A stretch of 13,828 bases of DNA, taken from assembly GCA_036381125.1 (NCBI GenBank), contig DASVDK010000139.1, positions 1 to 13,828 of the forward strand. The letters are read 5' to 3'. The DNA is from DASVDK01 sp036381125 [NCBI: Thermodesulfobacteriota bacterium] (GTDB taxonomy: Bacteria > DASVDK01). Made by a program: the position numbers and the translations under genes. This document shows, in pieces, positions 1 through 7,703 of this stretch. The notes under the pieces were generated by a model that ran no database searches, had not been told where the DNA came from, and worked only from the letters and a program-made list of their open reading frames with translations. The number at the start of each line of letters is the position of its first letter. Position 1 is the stretch's first letter.

Positions 1-819
1 TGCGGGAAGACGACGACCGGGCGCTGCATCCTCCAGCTCGAGTCGCCGACGGCCGGCCAGGTGATCTTCGAGGGGCGGGACCTCGCCGGCGCGTCGCCGG
101 CCGAGCTGCGGGCGATCCGCCGGCGGCTGCAGGTGATCTTCCAGGACCCCTTCAGCTCGCTCAACCCGCGGATGACCGTGGGCCAGATCATCGCCGAGCC
201 GATGCGGGTGCACCGGCTGGTCGCCTCGAAGGCCGAGGCCGAGGCGCGCGTCGCCGAGCTGCTCGGCGAGGTGGGGCTGCCGGCCTCCATGGCGCGCCGC
301 TACCCGCACGAGATGTCGGGCGGACAGCGCCAGCGCGTCGGCATCGCGCGCGCGCTGGCCTTGAGGCCGGCGTTCATCGTCTGCGACGAGCCGGTGTCGG
401 CGCTCGACGTCTCCATCCAGGCCCAGATCGTCAACCTGCTCGAGGACCTGCAGACGAAGTACGGGCTCGCCTACCTGTTCATCGCGCACGACCTGGCCGT
501 CGTACGGCACCTCTCGCACCGCGTGGCGGTCATGTACCTCGGGCGGATCGTGGAGACGGCGCCCGCCGGCAGCCTCTACGACCGACCCCTTCACCCGTAC
601 ACGCAGGCGCTCCTCGACGCGGCGCCGGTGCCCGACCCCAGGGTCGAGGCGGCGCGCGCCCACACGGTCCTCGCCGGCGAGGTGCCGAGCCCGCTCAACC
701 CGCCGTCGGGTTGCGTGTTCCACCCGCGGTGCCCCATCGCGGTCGCCGAGTGCCGCACGGTCGTCCCCGAGCTTCGCGAGGTCCGCCCGGGGCACCGGGT
801 GGCCTGCATCCGGGTCTGA
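1..819 (+). CDS. Oligopeptide/dipeptide-type ABC transporter ATP-binding protein (OppF/DppF-like), 5' truncated
   Basis: The reading frame is open from the first base, so the gene starts upstream; 272 residues are visible. It is the cytoplasmic ATPase of a peptide/opine/nickel-type importer. The fragment begins inside Walker A (CGKTTTGR). It then shows the Q-loop ([12 protein letters not shown], about residue 48), the signature EMSGGQRQR (about 104-112), Walker B ([14 protein letters not shown] about 129-130) and the H-loop (FIAHDL). The C-terminal oligopeptide-transporter domain follows (HPYTQALL, then GCVFHPRCP with further Cys residues). That cysteine pattern is the one linked to an Fe-S cluster in OppD/DppD-type ATPases. 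The binding protein and both permeases lie directly downstream, so this is the second ATPase of one operon; an OppD-like partner probably lies upstream. The substrate cannot be read from the sequence. Confidence 0.95.
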   Translation, partial: CGKTTTGRCILQLESPTAGQVIFEGRDLAGASPAELRAIRRRLQVIFQDPFSSLNPRMTVGQIIAEPMRVHRLVASKAEAEARVAELLGEVGLPASMARRYPHEMSGGQRQRVGIARALALRPAFIVCDEPVSALDVSIQAQIVNLLEDLQTKYGLAYLFIAHDLAVVRHLSHRVAVMYLGRIVETAPAGSLYDRPLHPYTQALLDAAPVPDPRVEAARAHTVLAGEVPSPLNPPSGCVFHPRCPIAVAECRTVVPELREVRPGHRVACIRV

Positions 820-830
820 ACGGAGCCCCC

Positions 831-1006
831 GTGGCCGCTCGCGACCGGGCCGACGCCCTCACCTTCGACCGCTACGGCACCATCGCCGACATCCGGTGGC
901 CGCGATCGAGCGGCTGCGGCCGTTCGACGAGGCGCCGGTCCGCGGCGCCGGCGCCCGCCCGGCGCGGCGGGACCGCGCGGCCGGTCGTTTGACGGCCCAG
1001 GTCTAG
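831..1006 (+). pseudogene. Decayed N-terminal fragment of a haloacid dehalogenase (HAD)-like hydrolase
   Basis: A possible GTG start at 831 gives ADALTFDRYGTIADIRWP. This closely resembles the start of type II haloacid dehalogenases (ALTFDCYGTLIDW), including the nucleophile Asp in FDxYGT. After about 22 codons the similarity leaves this frame and seems to continue in the next one from about 896 (VAAIERLRPFDEAP), which runs to a TAG at 1004-1006. Together about 55 residues remain, against about 220-240 for the family, so the gene would be frameshifted and heavily deleted. A 7-bp-stem hairpin (945-965) lies in the tail and might act as a weak terminator before the binding-protein gene. The call rests on one motif and may be chance. 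Confidence 0.4.
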
Positions 1007-1038
1007 AACGCTATTTTTGAACGGTTACGTCCATTTGC

Positions 1039-1045
1039 GGGGGAG
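1039..1045 (+). promoter_or_regulatory. Ribosome binding site of the solute-binding protein gene
   Basis: GGGGGAG lies 6 nt before the ATG at 1052 and sets that start. A short A/T-richer patch (about 1003-1036) precedes it and stands out from the GC-rich surroundings. A promoter could sit there, but I cannot define -35/-10 boxes. Confidence 0.65.
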
Positions 1046-1051
1046 ACCACC

Positions 1052-2653
1052 ATGCGCGCACCCTCGATCCATCGCTGGCTCGCCGCCCTGGCGGCCCTGC
1101 TCCTCGTCTCCGCGACCACGCTACCCACCGAGGCCCTGGCGCAACAGCCGCGCAGGGGCGGCGAGCTGACCTTCGTGGTCAGCGCGGAGCCGCCCTCGTA
1201 CGACGGGCACCGGGAGACGAGCTTCGCGCACATCCACCCGGTGGCGCCGCACTACTCGACGCTGCTCCGGATCGACGTCGCCAACAACTACAAGATCGTC
1301 GGCGACCTGGCGGAGAGCTGGACGATCTCGCCGGACGGCAAGACCTACACCTTCAAGCTGCACGACGGCGTCAAGTTCCACAACGGCGACACGCTCACCT
1401 CGGCCGACGTGAAGGCCAGCCTCGAGCGCATCGTCAACCCGCCGCCGGGCGTCGTGAGCGCCCGCAAGGCGTCGTACCAGGCGATCGACCGGATCGAGGC
1501 GCCCGATCCCCTCACGGTGGTCGTGCGGCTGAAGTGGCCCGAGGCCTCGATGCTCGCGAACCTCGCCTCGCCCTGGAACTACATCTACAACGCCAAGAAG
1601 CTCGCCGAGGACCCGCGCTTCCCGGAGAAGAACATCCTCGGCACCGGCCCCTTCGTCTTCGTCGAGCACGTCCCCGGCTCCCACTGGGTGGCCAAGAGGA
1701 ACCCGAACTACTTCGTGAAGGGGCTCCCCTACCTCGACGGGTACCGGGCGGTCTTCATCCGCAGCGCCTCCGCCGCCGTCGCCGCCGTGCGGAGCGGTCA
1801 GGCGCAGATCGAGTTCCGCGGCTTCTCGCCGGCGCAGCGCGACGACCTGGTCAGGGCGCTCGGCGACAAGATCCGGGTGCAGGAGAGCCCCTGGACCTGC
1901 GTCCTGACGGTCGTCTTCAACAACGAGAAGCCGCCGTTCAACGACGCCCGGGTGCGTCGCGCGCTCTCCATGGCGATCGACCGGTGGCAGGGGTCGCAGG
2001 TCCTCTCGAAGATCGCCATCGTCAAGGAGGTCGGCGGCGTCCTTCGGCCCGGCTCCGAGTACGCGGCCAGCGAGTCGGAGCTGGTCGAGTACCCCGGCTA
2101 CGGCAAGGACATCGAGAAGGCGCGGGCCGAGGCGCGGCGCCTCCTCAAGGAGGCCGGCCAGGAGAACCTCAAGTTCGTCTTCAAGAACCGTGACACGCAG
2201 ATGCCCTACGAGCCGGTCGGCATCTTCCTCATCGACCAGTGGCGGCGCATCGGCGTGACGGCCGAGCACCGCCCGTCCGAGACGGCCACGTGGCAGGGGG
2301 ACCTGCGCAACGGCAACTACGAGGTCTCCATGGACTACGCCTGCGACTTCATGGACGAGCCCGACCTGCAGCTCTTCAAGTACCTCTCGGCCGACAAGAG
2401 CCCGGCCAACTACGGGCGTTACAAGGACCCGGTCCTCGACGACCTCTACGTGAAGCAGGCCCGGGCGACCAACGAGGCCGAGCGCCGCAAGATCGTCCGC
2501 CAGTTCGAGAAGCGGGTCCTCGAGCAGGCCTACCAGGTGCCGACCATCTGGTGGCAGCGGATCGTCCCGCACTGGGACAAGGTCAAGGGCTGGGAGGTCT
2601 CGGCCAGCCACTACCTCAACCAGGACCTGCGCGACGTCTGGTTGAGCGAGTAG
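1052..2653 (+). CDS. ABC transporter substrate-binding protein, family 5 (DppA/OppA-like)
   Basis: This is the 533-residue periplasmic ligand-binding subunit of the importer encoded around it. Residues 1-30 form a clear Sec signal peptide (basic start, core LAALAALLLVSATTL, then EALA before QQ), with cleavage likely after A30. There is no lipobox cysteine, so the protein should be soluble in the periplasm. The mature part carries typical family features: RRGGELTFVV at the mature N-terminus, LLRID, LAESWTISPDGKTYTFKL, GVKFHNGDTLTSADV, and later NNEKPPFNDARVRRALSMAID. The length is normal for the family. Ligands of the family include oligopeptides, opines, nickel chelates and glutathione; nothing here decides between them. 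A GTG-started permease gene follows after 19 nt. Confidence 0.95.
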   Translation: MRAPSIHRWLAALAALLLVSATTLPTEALAQQPRRGGELTFVVSAEPPSYDGHRETSFAHIHPVAPHYSTLLRIDVANNYKIVGDLAESWTISPDGKTYTFKLHDGVKFHNGDTLTSADVKASLERIVNPPPGVVSARKASYQAIDRIEAPDPLTVVVRLKWPEASMLANLASPWNYIYNAKKLAEDPRFPEKNILGTGPFVFVEHVPGSHWVAKRNPNYFVKGLPYLDGYRAVFIRSASAAVAAVRSGQAQIEFRGFSPAQRDDLVRALGDKIRVQESPWTCVLTVVFNNEKPPFNDARVRRALSMAIDRWQGSQVLSKIAIVKEVGGVLRPGSEYAASESELVEYPGYGKDIEKARAEARRLLKEAGQENLKFVFKNRDTQMPYEPVGIFLIDQWRRIGVTAEHRPSETATWQGDLRNGNYEVSMDYACDFMDEPDLQLFKYLSADKSPANYGRYKDPVLDDLYVKQARATNEAERRKIVRQFEKRVLEQAYQVPTIWWQRIVPHWDKVKGWEVSASHYLNQDLRDVWLSE

Positions 2654-2672
2654 CGGCCGGAGGCCGGCAGAC

Positions 2673-3626
2673 GTGCACCGCTACATCATCCGGCGCCTGC
2701 TCCTCATGATCCCGACGCTGTTCGGGGTGGCGGTGCTGATCTTCCTCCTCATGCGGGTCGTGCCGGGGGACATCGTGGCCCTCCGGTACACCGCCGACGG
2801 CGGGTCCGTATCGGCCGAGACGCTCGCGGCCGAGCGGGCCCGCCTCGGGCTCGACAAGTCGATCCCCGCACAGTTCGTCGACTGGATGGGCGGGCTCCTC
2901 ACCGGCGACCTCGGCCAGTCCATGTGGACCGGGCGGCCCATCAGCTACGAGATCGGCATCCGGTTCCAGGTGAGCCTGCAGGTGGCCATCATGGCCACGA
3001 TCTTCGCGATCCTCCTCTCGATCCCGCTCGGGACCCTGGCGGCGCTCAAGCAGGACACCTGGGTCGACTACGCCATCCGGATCTTCTCCATCGCGGGGCT
3101 CGCGACACCCTCCTTCTGGCTCGGCATCATCATGATCCTGGGGCTGCTCATCGTCTTCCGGTGGCTGCCCCCCATGGCCACGGTGTCGTTCTTCCGCGAC
3201 CCGTGGACGAACCTCTCCCAGCTCATCTGGCCCGCCCTCGCCGTCGGCTACCGCTACTCGGCCGTGGCAACCCGCATGACGCGGGCGACCGTGCTCGAGG
3301 TGCTGCGCGAGGACTACGTCCGCACGGCGCGCGCCAAGGGGCTCTGGGAGCGCGTGATCGTCGTCCGGCACGCCATGCGCAACGCCCTCCTGCCGGTCGT
3401 CACGATCATCGGCCTCGAGTTCGCCTTCCTGATCGGCGGGCTCGTGGTCACCGAGCAGGTCTTCAACCTGAACGGCATCGGCCGCCTCATGGTCGAGTCG
3501 ATCATCCGTCGCGACTACACCATGACCCAGGCCCTCGTGCTCCTCACGGCGGCCGTGTTCATCGTCGTCAACTTCGCCGTGGATCTGCTGTACGCCTGGC
3601 TCGATCCGCGGATCCGGTACCGGTGA
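2673..3626 (+). CDS. ABC transporter permease, DppB/OppB-like
   Basis: This 317-residue inner-membrane permease is the first of the heterodimer. It uses a GTG start, chosen because GGAGG at 2659-2663 sits 9 nt upstream and the N-terminus HRYIIRRLLLMIPTLFGVAVLIFLLMRVVPGD is the classic first segment of DppB-type subunits. About six membrane segments are visible. The cytoplasmic coupling helix (EAA-like loop) reads REDYVRTARAKGLWERVIVVRHAMRNALLP, near residues 210-240. The C-terminus (AVDLLYAWLDPRIRYR) is also typical. The stop codon TGA overlaps the ATG of the next permease by one base, so the two are probably translationally coupled. Confidence 0.95.
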   Translation: MHRYIIRRLLLMIPTLFGVAVLIFLLMRVVPGDIVALRYTADGGSVSAETLAAERARLGLDKSIPAQFVDWMGGLLTGDLGQSMWTGRPISYEIGIRFQVSLQVAIMATIFAILLSIPLGTLAALKQDTWVDYAIRIFSIAGLATPSFWLGIIMILGLLIVFRWLPPMATVSFFRDPWTNLSQLIWPALAVGYRYSAVATRMTRATVLEVLREDYVRTARAKGLWERVIVVRHAMRNALLPVVTIIGLEFAFLIGGLVVTEQVFNLNGIGRLMVESIIRRDYTMTQALVLLTAAVFIVVNFAVDLLYAWLDPRIRYR

Positions 3627-4525
3627 TGGCGGTCGCGGCCGACACCGGCGTCGCCGTCCTCGACGAGCGCGGCCGCGCCTCCCGCGCGCTTCGGGCCGTC
3701 CTCCGCTTCTGCCGGACCAAGCCGCTCGGCGCGGCGGGCGGGGCGCTCATCCTCGCCATGGTCGTGGCGGCGCTGCTGGCGCCCTGGATCGCCCCCTACG
3801 ACCCGCTCGAGACCGACTACGCCGCCATGCTGGCCGCGCCGTCGGCCGACCACTGGCTCGGCACCGACGCCTTCGGCCGGGACGTGCTCTCGCGGATCGT
3901 CTACGGGGCCCGAACGGCGCTCCTCGTCGGCTTCGGCGCGTCGGTGATCGGGACCACCGTCGGCTCCGTCGTGGGCGTGGCGTCGACCTACTTCGGCGGG
4001 AAGATCGACCTCCTGGTCCAGCGCCTCATGGACGTCATCCTCTCCTTCCCCATCATCGTCCTCGCCATGGCGGTGGTGGCGGTGCTCGGCACCGGCGCGA
4101 CGAACGTCATCCTCGCCATCGCGATCCCGATGATCCCCCGCGCGGCGCGCGTCATCCGGTCGAGCGCGCTCGCCATCCGGGAGATGCCCTACGTGGACGC
4201 GGCCCGCGCCTGCGGCTTCGGGCCGACCCGGATCATCTTCCGCCACATGCTGCCGAACGTCGTCGCCCCCATCCTGATCCTCCTCACCGCCTTCCTCGGA
4301 CAGGCGATCCTCCTCGAGGCGTCGCTGTCGTTCCTCGGCCTCGGCGTCGCCGAACCGACGCCCGCCTGGGGCCTCATGCTCAAGGGCGCGGCCGTGGAGT
4401 TCGCGGAGCGGGCGCCGTGGATGGGCGTCTTCCCCGGTCTCGCCATCAGCGCGGCGGTTTTCGGCTTCAACCTGCTCGGCGACTCGCTGCGCGACGTGCT
4501 CGACCCCAGGCTCCGGCTGCAGTAG
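3626..4525 (+). CDS. ABC transporter permease, DppC/OppC-like
   Basis: This is the 299-residue second permease. The ATG at 3626 overlaps the upstream stop (TGATG). The open frame extends farther upstream, but that part only shadows the preceding gene. The N-terminus has the OppC-type cytoplasmic lead (RFCRTKPLGAAGGALILAMV) and first membrane segment, then the family-typical periplasmic stretch with HWLGTDAFGRDVLSRIVYGAR. The coupling loop reads REMPYVDAARACGFGPTRIIFRHMLPN, and the end LRDVLDPRLRLQ is canonical. It should pair with the upstream DppB-like subunit. It is the last gene of the operon; two stable hairpins follow. Confidence 0.95.
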   Translation: MAVAADTGVAVLDERGRASRALRAVLRFCRTKPLGAAGGALILAMVVAALLAPWIAPYDPLETDYAAMLAAPSADHWLGTDAFGRDVLSRIVYGARTALLVGFGASVIGTTVGSVVGVASTYFGGKIDLLVQRLMDVILSFPIIVLAMAVVAVLGTGATNVILAIAIPMIPRAARVIRSSALAIREMPYVDAARACGFGPTRIIFRHMLPNVVAPILILLTAFLGQAILLEASLSFLGLGVAEPTPAWGLMLKGAAVEFAERAPWMGVFPGLAISAAVFGFNLLGDSLRDVLDPRLRLQ

Positions 4526-4556
4526 GACGCCGCGCCCCGCCCGGCGCGGCACGCGG

Positions 4557-4576
4557 GCGCGCTCCCGTGAGCGCGC
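4557..4576 (+). terminator. Hairpin after the ABC operon
   Basis: A perfect 8-bp inverted repeat, GCGCGCTC / GAGCGCGC with a CCGT loop, starts 31 nt after the last permease stop. There is no T-run, so intrinsic termination is uncertain. It could instead protect the 3' end of the mRNA. Confidence 0.45.
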
Positions 4577-4624
4577 GGCCACGGTGCCACCGACGGGCGG
4601 TCTCGAGGCGACCTGACGAGACGG

Positions 4625-4645
4625 GTCCGGGGCGCCGCCCCGGAC
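4625..4645. terminator. Strong hairpin between converging genes
   Basis: A perfect 9-bp stem, GTCCGGGGC / GCCCCGGAC with loop GCC, lies between the + strand ABC operon and the stop (4657) of a small - strand gene. Being symmetrical, it could terminate transcription from both sides. There is no clear T-tract on either strand. Confidence 0.5.
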
Positions 4646-4656
4646 GAGGGCGCGGG

Positions 4657-4800
4657 CTAGATCCGGCCGAGCAGCCTCAGCAGCGCCGAGCCGGCAACGT
4701 AGAGGACGACCAGGAAGGCGAAGAGGACGACGAGGTGCTCCGGCTTCACGCGGTCGCCCCCGCCGTCTCGGATGTACATGTCGTCGCGATGGTCCAGCAC
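4657..4800 (-). CDS. Small single-pass membrane protein of unknown function (47 aa)
   Basis: I do not recognise a family. From the GTG at 4800 it reads VLDHRDDMYIRDGGGDRV, then a hydrophobic helix at about residues 23-41 (LVVLFAFLVVLYVAGSALL), ending in a basic tail LRLLGRI. The start is chosen because AAAGGGAGGT (complement of 4805-4814) lies just upstream, with 5 nt between GGAGG and GTG, one of the best ribosome sites in the window. The same frame is open farther upstream but has no such site. Third codon positions are mostly G/C. It lies about 340 nt after the glycosyltransferase on the same strand and converges with the ABC operon. It may be a small envelope peptide. Confidence 0.65.
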   Translation of the reverse strand: MLDHRDDMYIRDGGGDRVKPEHLVVLFAFLVVLYVAGSALLRLLGRI

Positions 4801-4804
4801 GGGT

Positions 4805-4814
4805 ACCTCCCTTT
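4805..4814 (-). promoter_or_regulatory. Ribosome binding site of the 47-aa membrane protein
   Basis: On the - strand this reads AAAGGGAGGT, a near-complete match to the 16S anti-Shine-Dalgarno, with 5 nt between GGAGG and the GTG start at 4800. It is the main argument that the short frame is translated and that GTG, not a farther upstream codon, is the start. Confidence 0.7.
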
Positions 4815-5140
4815 CCAGCGCGCCGGGCGCTCGGGACCGGGCCCTCGCCACCCGACTCGTCCTTCCCCTGGCCGGCCAGGCTGCAAGGGCCGGGCCGTGA
4901 TCCGCGTTTCACCCTCCAGGTCCGCGGAATCAGGCACGCGCGCCGATCCGGCGCGGTCGTGGATCGGGCGGCCACCCCCGTGACGGGGGCCTCAGGTTGC
5001 CGCCGCGGGGCACCTCGGCGGCCTCGTGCGTCCGGGAACCGGCGTCGCCGATGCGGCGTACGGGCCACGATGTGTCGCTCCGGACACGCGCCCGCACGCC
5101 CGGGCGAAGCCCCGGCGGTCCGCAGCCGGCCGTCCCGAGG
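4815..5140. other. Non-coding stretch between glycosyltransferase and small membrane gene
   Basis: I see no convincing gene here; frames that cross it have no recognisable domains. The only clear structure is a palindrome at 4975-4989 (CCCCCGT-G-ACGGGGG). It lies about 150 nt past the glycosyltransferase stop on the - strand and could end that transcript. The promoter of the 47-aa gene should also lie here, but I cannot point to it. Confidence 0.5.
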
Positions 5141-6235
5141 TCATCCCCCGGCGCGCGCGGGACCGGTGTTGCGCGCGGCGGCCGCGACGACGCGCCGCTG
5201 CCGCCTGAACTGCGACACCCGCCGCCGCACGAGCGTGAACCGTGCGAAGCCGCGCGCCCAGCGACGGGGCAACGCGGGCAGGAGCGCGAGCCACGCGGTC
5301 ACGGCGAGCCGCCCGGCGAGGTCCCGGACGCCGCCGCGCGGCGGCTGCCACGCCGCGCGAATGCTCCGGGAGACGAGCCAGAGGGGGCTCTCGCCGGGTC
5401 GGGGGTAGCGCTCCGGGTAGGCCACCCGGAGCGCGACGCGGAGCTTGGCGTGGAAGACGCTCCGAAGGGCGAGGTGCTCCTCGACCGGAAGCCCGAGCGT
5501 ACGCGCCAGCGCCACCATGGCCGCCTCGCGCTCGAGGGCGCAGCGGACCTCGTGGACGAGGCGCTCCTCGAAGCTCGGCCGGAAGTTGACCCAGGCGTTC
5601 TCCCCGTGCACCCGGTAGAAGCCGAGCGGCTCGTCGAGCGAGACGACCTCGCCCAGGAGCGCCGCGAGGCCGCTGATGTACGCGTCCGCCGAGTAGCGCC
5701 AGGACCGCTCGGGGACCGGGAAGAACCGCGTCAGCGCCTCGCGGCTGTAGCAGCACCCGCTCATGGGGGGCCTCGTGTACTCGAAGCGCGAGAGGAGCAG
5801 GCGCCGCAGGTCTCCGTTCGGCATCGGGGAGCGCGCCGTGGGGTTGAAGGCCGGCTCCGGCACCCCCTCGCCGTTCAGGATCTGGAGGCGGTACTGGACC
5901 ACCGCCACGCCCGGACGCCACGCCCGGGCGACGCGCGACGCCACCTCGGGCGACAGGCAGTCGTCCGCGTCGAGGAAGATCACCAGGTCCCCCCGGCCCG
6001 CCGCCAGGCCGGCGTTGCAGGCGGACGCCTGCCCGCCGTTGGCCTTGAGCACCGGGACGATCCGATCCCCGTAGCCGGCGATCACGTCGCGGGACTCGTC
6101 GGTGGAGCCGTCGTCGACCACGATGACCGTGGTGTGCGGGTAGGTCTGGCCGAGCGCGCCGTCGATGGCGGCGCGGAGGAACCGGCCGTAGTTGTAGTTG
6201 TTGACGACGATGTCGACCGAGGGCGCTTCGGTCAT
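5141..6235 (-). CDS. Family 2 glycosyltransferase (GT-A fold)
   Basis: This 364-residue cytoplasmic or membrane-associated enzyme should transfer a sugar from a nucleotide-sugar donor during surface glycan synthesis. The N-terminal GT-A domain is clear: VDIVVNNYNYGRFL (about residues 7-20), VVDDGSTDES (39-48), NGGQASACNAGLAAGRGDLVIFLDADD (66-92) with the metal-binding DxD at D89-D91. SADAYISGLAAL and YRVHGENAW follow farther on. The C-terminal ~100 residues are basic with a hydrophobic patch (AVTAWLALLPALP) that may touch the membrane. The ATG lies 3 nt after the stop of the flippase-like gene (TGA TCG ATG), so the two are coupled. Donor and acceptor are unknown. Confidence 0.9.
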   Translation of the reverse strand: MTEAPSVDIVVNNYNYGRFLRAAIDGALGQTYPHTTVIVVDDGSTDESRDVIAGYGDRIVPVLKANGGQASACNAGLAAGRGDLVIFLDADDCLSPEVASRVARAWRPGVAVVQYRLQILNGEGVPEPAFNPTARSPMPNGDLRRLLLSRFEYTRPPMSGCCYSREALTRFFPVPERSWRYSADAYISGLAALLGEVVSLDEPLGFYRVHGENAWVNFRPSFEERLVHEVRCALEREAAMVALARTLGLPVEEHLALRSVFHAKLRVALRVAYPERYPRPGESPLWLVSRSIRAAWQPPRGGVRDLAGRLAVTAWLALLPALPRRWARGFARFTLVRRRVSQFRRQRRVVAAAARNTGPARAGG

Positions 6236-6238
6236 CGA

Positions 6239-7612
6239 TCACCCGCGCACGCTCCGGGCGAGCCGCGCAAGCTCCCGCCACGTCGCCGGCAGCAGGGCCG
6301 GCACGGCCAGACCGCCGAGCGCCCACCACCCCAGGTACGGCTCGAAGAGCGCGAGCGCGAAGCCGGCCCACCAGACCGCGGCGAGCCCGTACTCCGGGCG
6401 GCCCACCTGCCGCACGACCGACCCGTGGACGACACTGTAGCTCGCGATCGCCGCCACCTCGGCCCACCCGTAGCCGACGGCGCCGAGGTCCGGGACCAGG
6501 AGCCAGGCCGCCGCCACCAGGAGCCCCGTGTGCACCGCGTGGAAGACGACGACGTCCCAGTTGCGGCCGAGCGTGTAGAGTGCCGACGAGTGCAGGCTGA
6601 AGAAGGCGTTGGTGAGGAGGCCGAACGCGAGGAACGGGTAGATCCGCGCGACGGCGTCCCAGCTCCGCCCGAGCGCGAGCGGGATCGCCCAGGGCGCCGC
6701 CAGGCCGAAGCCGACGAGGAGCGGTCCGATGGCCAGCACCTGCAGCCGCATCCCCTCGCCGATCGCCCGGCTCAGCCGGCTCCTGTCGCCGTGCAGCCGG
6801 GCGAGCGCCGGCAAGGAGATGCGCCACGCGGCGTTCTTGATGAAGCTCAGCGCCTCGGCAAAGCGGCCCGCCAGGGCCACGGCCCCCACCGCCTCCGCCC
6901 CGGCGTAGCGTCCGACGATGAAGGGGCTCACGAGGCCCCGCGCGTCCCAGACCCAGCCGGACACCGAGAAGCCGACGCCGTAGGCGAGCATGCGCCTCAC
7001 CACGGCGCGGTCCCAGTGCAGGCGCGGCCGGAACCGGGCGCCGCGAAGCTGGAGCACCAGCGCGAGCAGGTTCTGCGCCCACCATCCGCCGACGGCGGCC
7101 CAGACGCCCGCCCCCACGGCCGCGAGCGGCAGCGAGGCGGCGAAGTACATCAGGCGGGTGCCGACCTCGATCATCGCCACCCGCTTGAAGTCGAGCCGCC
7201 GCTCCAGGCGCGCGAGCGCGACGTCGCCGGCGAGCCAGAGCGGCAGCCAGGGAAGCATGACCCCCGCGACGCGGCCGAACCCCTCGATGCGGATCCAGCG
7301 CTCGAGCAGGGGGAGGCCGGCGAGGCCGATCAGCGCGCCCGCGACGCCGAGCGCGAGCAGCAGGGTGAACCCCTGCGCGTACTCCTCCTCGCGCTCCTCG
7401 CCCTCGCGGCGTACCAGGTAGGTCGCCACGCCCCACTCGCAGAGCCCGCGCAGGTACTCGAAGACCCCCGCGGCTGCCACGTAGAGCCCGTAGTCGGCCG
7501 GACCGATCGCTCGGCTGAGCACGAGGAGGCCGACGAGACCGATCGGCATGACGATCCCATGCCGGATCGCCAGATAGAGCCCGCCTCGCAGCACCTGAGC
7601 GCGCAACTGCAC
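6239..7612 (-). CDS. Oligosaccharide flippase-like membrane protein (Wzx/polysaccharide export family)
   Basis: This 457-residue protein has about 12 hydrophobic segments. The start MQLRAQVLRGGLYLAIRHGIVMP and then VLSRAIGPADYGLYVAAAGVFEYL is the hallmark N-terminal pattern of the polysaccharide-synthesis/flippase family (MOP superfamily). Members flip lipid-linked sugar units across the inner membrane. The glycosyltransferase directly downstream supports a joint role in surface polysaccharide assembly. The GTG start at 7612 has only a distant GGGAG (12 nt spacing), so the start is less certain than the family. No polymerase or chain-length regulator is visible, so the locus is either partial or relies on genes outside the window. 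Confidence 0.85.
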   Translation of the reverse strand: MQLRAQVLRGGLYLAIRHGIVMPIGLVGLLVLSRAIGPADYGLYVAAAGVFEYLRGLCEWGVATYLVRREGEEREEEYAQGFTLLLALGVAGALIGLAGLPLLERWIRIEGFGRVAGVMLPWLPLWLAGDVALARLERRLDFKRVAMIEVGTRLMYFAASLPLAAVGAGVWAAVGGWWAQNLLALVLQLRGARFRPRLHWDRAVVRRMLAYGVGFSVSGWVWDARGLVSPFIVGRYAGAEAVGAVALAGRFAEALSFIKNAAWRISLPALARLHGDRSRLSRAIGEGMRLQVLAIGPLLVGFGLAAPWAIPLALGRSWDAVARIYPFLAFGLLTNAFFSLHSSALYTLGRNWDVVVFHAVHTGLLVAAAWLLVPDLGAVGYGWAEVAAIASYSVVHGSVVRQVGRPEYGLAAVWWAGFALALFEPYLGWWALGGLAVPALLPATWRELARLARSVRG

Positions 7613-7626
7613 CGGCCCAATCTACT

Positions 7627-7636
7627 CCCGATCGGG
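7627..7636. promoter_or_regulatory. Short palindrome in the divergent promoter region
   Basis: CCCGATCGGG is a perfect 10-bp palindrome in the 91 bp between the divergent GTG starts at 7612 and 7704. It overlaps the weak ribosome site of the flippase-like gene. It could be an operator half or full site, but such a GC-rich palindrome may also arise by chance. Confidence 0.2.
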
Positions 7637-7692
7637 CACGGTCTGCTTGCGCGGCGCGGCCGGCCGTGCGACGCTGGGCGCGAAGGCAACCC

Positions 7693-7697
7693 GGGAG
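7693..7697 (+). promoter_or_regulatory. Ribosome binding site of the ATP-grasp-like gene
   Basis: GGGAG lies 6 nt before the GTG at 7704. This favours that codon over the TTG 57 nt upstream in the same frame, which has no such site and would reach into the short divergent spacer. Confidence 0.6.
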
Positions 7698-7703
7698 CGC
7701 GCG

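Noticed and set aside
1121-2611. A 496-codon - strand frame inside the binding-protein gene
   Set aside because: It is the antisense shadow of a clearly recognised family 5 binding protein and has no domain of its own.
4746-4937. A second short - strand frame overlapping the 47-aa membrane gene
   Set aside because: It has no ribosome site at its start and low-complexity Arg/Pro/Gly-rich content. The overlapping frame has the strong site and a proper membrane helix.
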